Assembly: GCA_028279155.1 (NCBI GenBank)
Contig: JANQST010000500.1
Coordinates: forward strand, 1 to 6,722
From: Cyclobacteriaceae bacterium
GTDB taxonomy: Bacteria; Bacteroidota; Bacteroidia; Cytophagales; Cyclobacteriaceae
DNA length: 6,722 bases
Direction of reading: 5' to 3'
In this document: in pieces, positions 5,472-6,722 of the stretch
Position numbering within the stretch: position 1 is the first letter of the stretch
Layout: the number at the start of each line of letters is the position of its first letter
Notes under the pieces: model-generated
The model's database searches: none
What the model was told of the DNA's origin: nothing
Seen by the model: only the letters and a program-made list of their open reading frames with translations
Translations under genes and position numbers: made by a program

Positions 5472-5738
5472 TCAAATACCTCTGGTTCTGATATTCTTAA
5501 AGCCTTCCCTATGCTTATATGATGCTTCCAAGAGATGTGCCACCTTGGATGCATTGATTTGTGTCCGATGTTTAGATACCAGTTTCCACATAATCTGCTC
5601 TCTATCGCAGTTCCAGTGTTTTAAGGCTTTTGTTCCTCCAACACAATGGGACCCATCCTTTCGATATTTTGGATCAACGGATACTCCATGGTACACTTGT
5701 TTTTTACTCCGGTTAATGCCACGATATACATAAAACAT
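5472..5738 (-). CDS. Small GIY-YIG-like nuclease-fold protein
   Basis: An 88-aa protein with an ATG start. The order of features fits the GIY-YIG fold: FYVYRGINR (2-10) for the first strand, where the GIY motif is degenerate; QVYHGVSVDPKYR (14-26) for the YIG strand with Gly18 and the catalytic-type Arg26; His31 in a following GSHCVGGTKALKHW segment; Glu71 in AHLLEASY (67-74), as in the metal-binding Glu helix; and Asn82 near the end (FKNI). The usual GIY and YIG triplets are altered to VYR and YHG, so I call it GIY-YIG-like rather than a confirmed nuclease. Such small domains cut DNA in homing endonucleases, restriction enzymes and repair proteins (SLX1, UvrC). It starts 13 bp after the stop codon of the glycosylase-like gene and must be co-transcribed with it. 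Alternative: an unrelated small fold with a similar residue pattern. Confidence 0.7.
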   Translation of the reverse strand: MFYVYRGINRSKKQVYHGVSVDPKYRKDGSHCVGGTKALKHWNCDREQIMWKLVSKHRTQINASKVAHLLEASYKHREGFKNIRTRGI

Positions 5739-5751
5739 ATTTAAAGATAAA

Positions 5752-6426
5752 TCATAATAAACGCTTTTGTAGGGCTTTCATAGCTTTTGAGTTAAAAACC
5801 TTTTCCAACAAAACATATGCTGGTGCAGGTGAAATTCTGGAAGGGTGATAATAATCGATTACAACTTTACCTTGCCAACCGGCAATCTTTATATCGTATC
5901 CCGTGGATAACCATTCAAGTTTTCCAAACAGTACCTCAACTAAACTCGTCCATGATAGGCTCAGTACAATATACTGTGGATCAATAATTTCCATCTCCTT
6001 CATAATAAAGTCAAAGTCGGATTCAATGGTTTCCTTTATTTCGGTTTCTTTACTAGAGCCTTTACCTCCAATTTTCTTCACATTCATAAAAGCTATTTGC
6101 TTTATCGCTTGTGAAGGCAAAAGATCACTCTTCCCTTCAATCCCCCAAATGATATCATATTCTGGAAAATCATTTAAGATGCCATAAGACCATTCACTTA
6201 TGCGGTAGGAAAAGGCATAATATAGGGCATCTTCCTTCCACCAAGATCGGTAGTCTCCACCTTTTTGTTCAGGGTCGTTAGGTTCTTTGCATATGAATAA
6301 TACTTTTTTCGAAGCTTTCTCAAACTCCGATTCATCAATAATTCCATCAGCTGTAAATCGCTTCCCATAGACACGTGAGGTTTTCCATTTTTCGAAAAGA
6401 TTATTTAGTTCTTGAGATTTAGTCAT
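5752..6426 (-). CDS. Putative uracil-DNA-glycosylase-superfamily-like protein
   Basis: A 224-aa soluble protein with an ATG start. The features seen in order suggest the UDG fold: strand KKVLFICKEPND (40-51), where other families have the GEAPG/GQDPY motif; DYRSWW (58-63); AFMNVKKIGG (112-121), matching the strand-plus-Asn segment found after the active-site loop; MEIIDPQYIVLSLSW (145-159), the central DPxxIV strand; and KVVIDYYHPSR (187-197), resembling the HPS DNA-intercalation motif. None of the catalytic residues of classical Ung (DPYH) is present, so any activity on uracil or another modified base is unproven; it may act on different bases or be non-enzymatic. It is the middle gene of a compact operon: 24 bp after the upstream gene, 13 bp before the GIY-YIG-like gene. 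I consider fold membership plausible (about even to likely) and substrate unknown. Confidence 0.72.
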   Translation of the reverse strand: MTKSQELNNLFEKWKTSRVYGKRFTADGIIDESEFEKASKKVLFICKEPNDPEQKGGDYRSWWKEDALYYAFSYRISEWSYGILNDFPEYDIIWGIEGKSDLLPSQAIKQIAFMNVKKIGGKGSSKETEIKETIESDFDFIMKEMEIIDPQYIVLSLSWTSLVEVLFGKLEWLSTGYDIKIAGWQGKVVIDYYHPSRISPAPAYVLLEKVFNSKAMKALQKRLL

Positions 6427-6450
6427 TCAATAATTAGAAGTTAATGAGTG

Positions 6451-6722
6451 TCACTCGTCCATAATTTTTGATGTATCGATTTTATCTAAAAATTCAGGTT
6501 TCGTTCTGTAGAGGAAATTACGTACTAATAATTCGAAACGCTTGTCAGCAAATGGAGATATGACAATTCGGTTGATTAATTTGTTAAGGTCAACTTTGAC
6601 TTTGAATCCTTTGTTTAAAAAGGAATCTACATTGCCCTCATTGAATTCCGCTCCAAACAGTTCAGGCTCATCAATCACGCTAAAATCGAACAAGTTTTGC
6701 TGATAGTAGTAGATCCTAACTT
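6451..6722 (-). CDS. Partial protein, possible DUF2971 C-terminus (5' end outside window)
   Basis: The frame is open to the right edge, and the first complete visible codons read VRIYYYQQNLFDFSVIDEP. A TTG at 6693 lies inside the frame, but there is no reason to start there; the gene almost certainly begins beyond the window. The 90 visible residues include GFKVKVDLNKLINRIVIS (a strand then a helix), PFADKRFELLVRNFLYR and an acidic tail ending KIMDE. The pattern of a Val-Asp-Leu-x2-Leu-Ile strand, an xVISPFA turn and a helix resembles the C-terminal part of DUF2971 proteins as I remember them; this is a weak call. It precedes the glycosylase-like gene by 24 bp on the same strand, so it is probably the first visible gene of that operon. 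Confidence 0.6.
   Translation of the reverse strand, partial: VRIYYYQQNLFDFSVIDEPELFGAEFNEGNVDSFLNKGFKVKVDLNKLINRIVISPFADKRFELLVRNFLYRTKPEFLDKIDTSKIMDE

Noticed and set aside
5903..6187. 94-aa plus-strand frame
   Set aside because: It is antisense to the glycosylase-like gene, which has clear ordered motifs; the shadow has none.

Overview
The window looks like a Bacteroidota chromosome segment, probably marine Cytophagales-like. The genes are low in GC apart from one. The proteins are of Bacteroidota types: an acidic surface lipoprotein, a LytTR regulator with a membrane-anchored sensor, and XRE and 69-aa small proteins. Several candidate promoters fit the Bacteroidota pattern (TTG, spacer, TAnnTTTG), and the dispersed intergenic repeats are of kinds I associate with this phylum. 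No rRNA, tRNA, CRISPR or transposase gene is visible.

Layout. (1) 1-2344, minus strand: a GTG-started membrane-anchored transcription factor (periplasmic FG-GAP/VCBS-like repeats, a membrane helix, cytoplasmic LytTR domain), followed 98 bp downstream by a lipoprotein that runs off the left edge just as a LamG-like domain begins. (2) 2573-3271, plus strand: a GC-rich (about 50-67% in sampled lines) uncharacterised helical protein unlike its AT-rich surroundings. (3) 3272-3571: a convergent intergenic region holding a dispersed hairpin element, a bidirectional terminator and a very regular nine-unit array (consensus about AAATTCACTGGGGAC, period 20-21 bp). The array ends 11 bases before the stop codon of the next gene. 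(4) 3572-4924: a divergent pair, a single-HKD phospholipase-D-like protein (minus) and a DUF413/MaoP-like protein (plus). (5) 4953-5461: a divergent pair of small genes, a 69-aa unknown and an XRE regulator, sharing a promoter region with a perfect 16-bp palindrome. (6) 5472-6722, minus strand: a tightly packed operon of a partial gene (possible DUF2971 C-terminus), a protein resembling the uracil-DNA-glycosylase superfamily, and an 88-aa GIY-YIG-like protein.

The most notable items are the helically phased array at 3378-3560, the possible glycosylase plus GIY-YIG nuclease operon, the FG-GAP-TM-LytTR one-component regulator beside a surface lipoprotein, and the palindromic operator in the XRE divergon. 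Functional links between genes are inferred from spacing and domains only.
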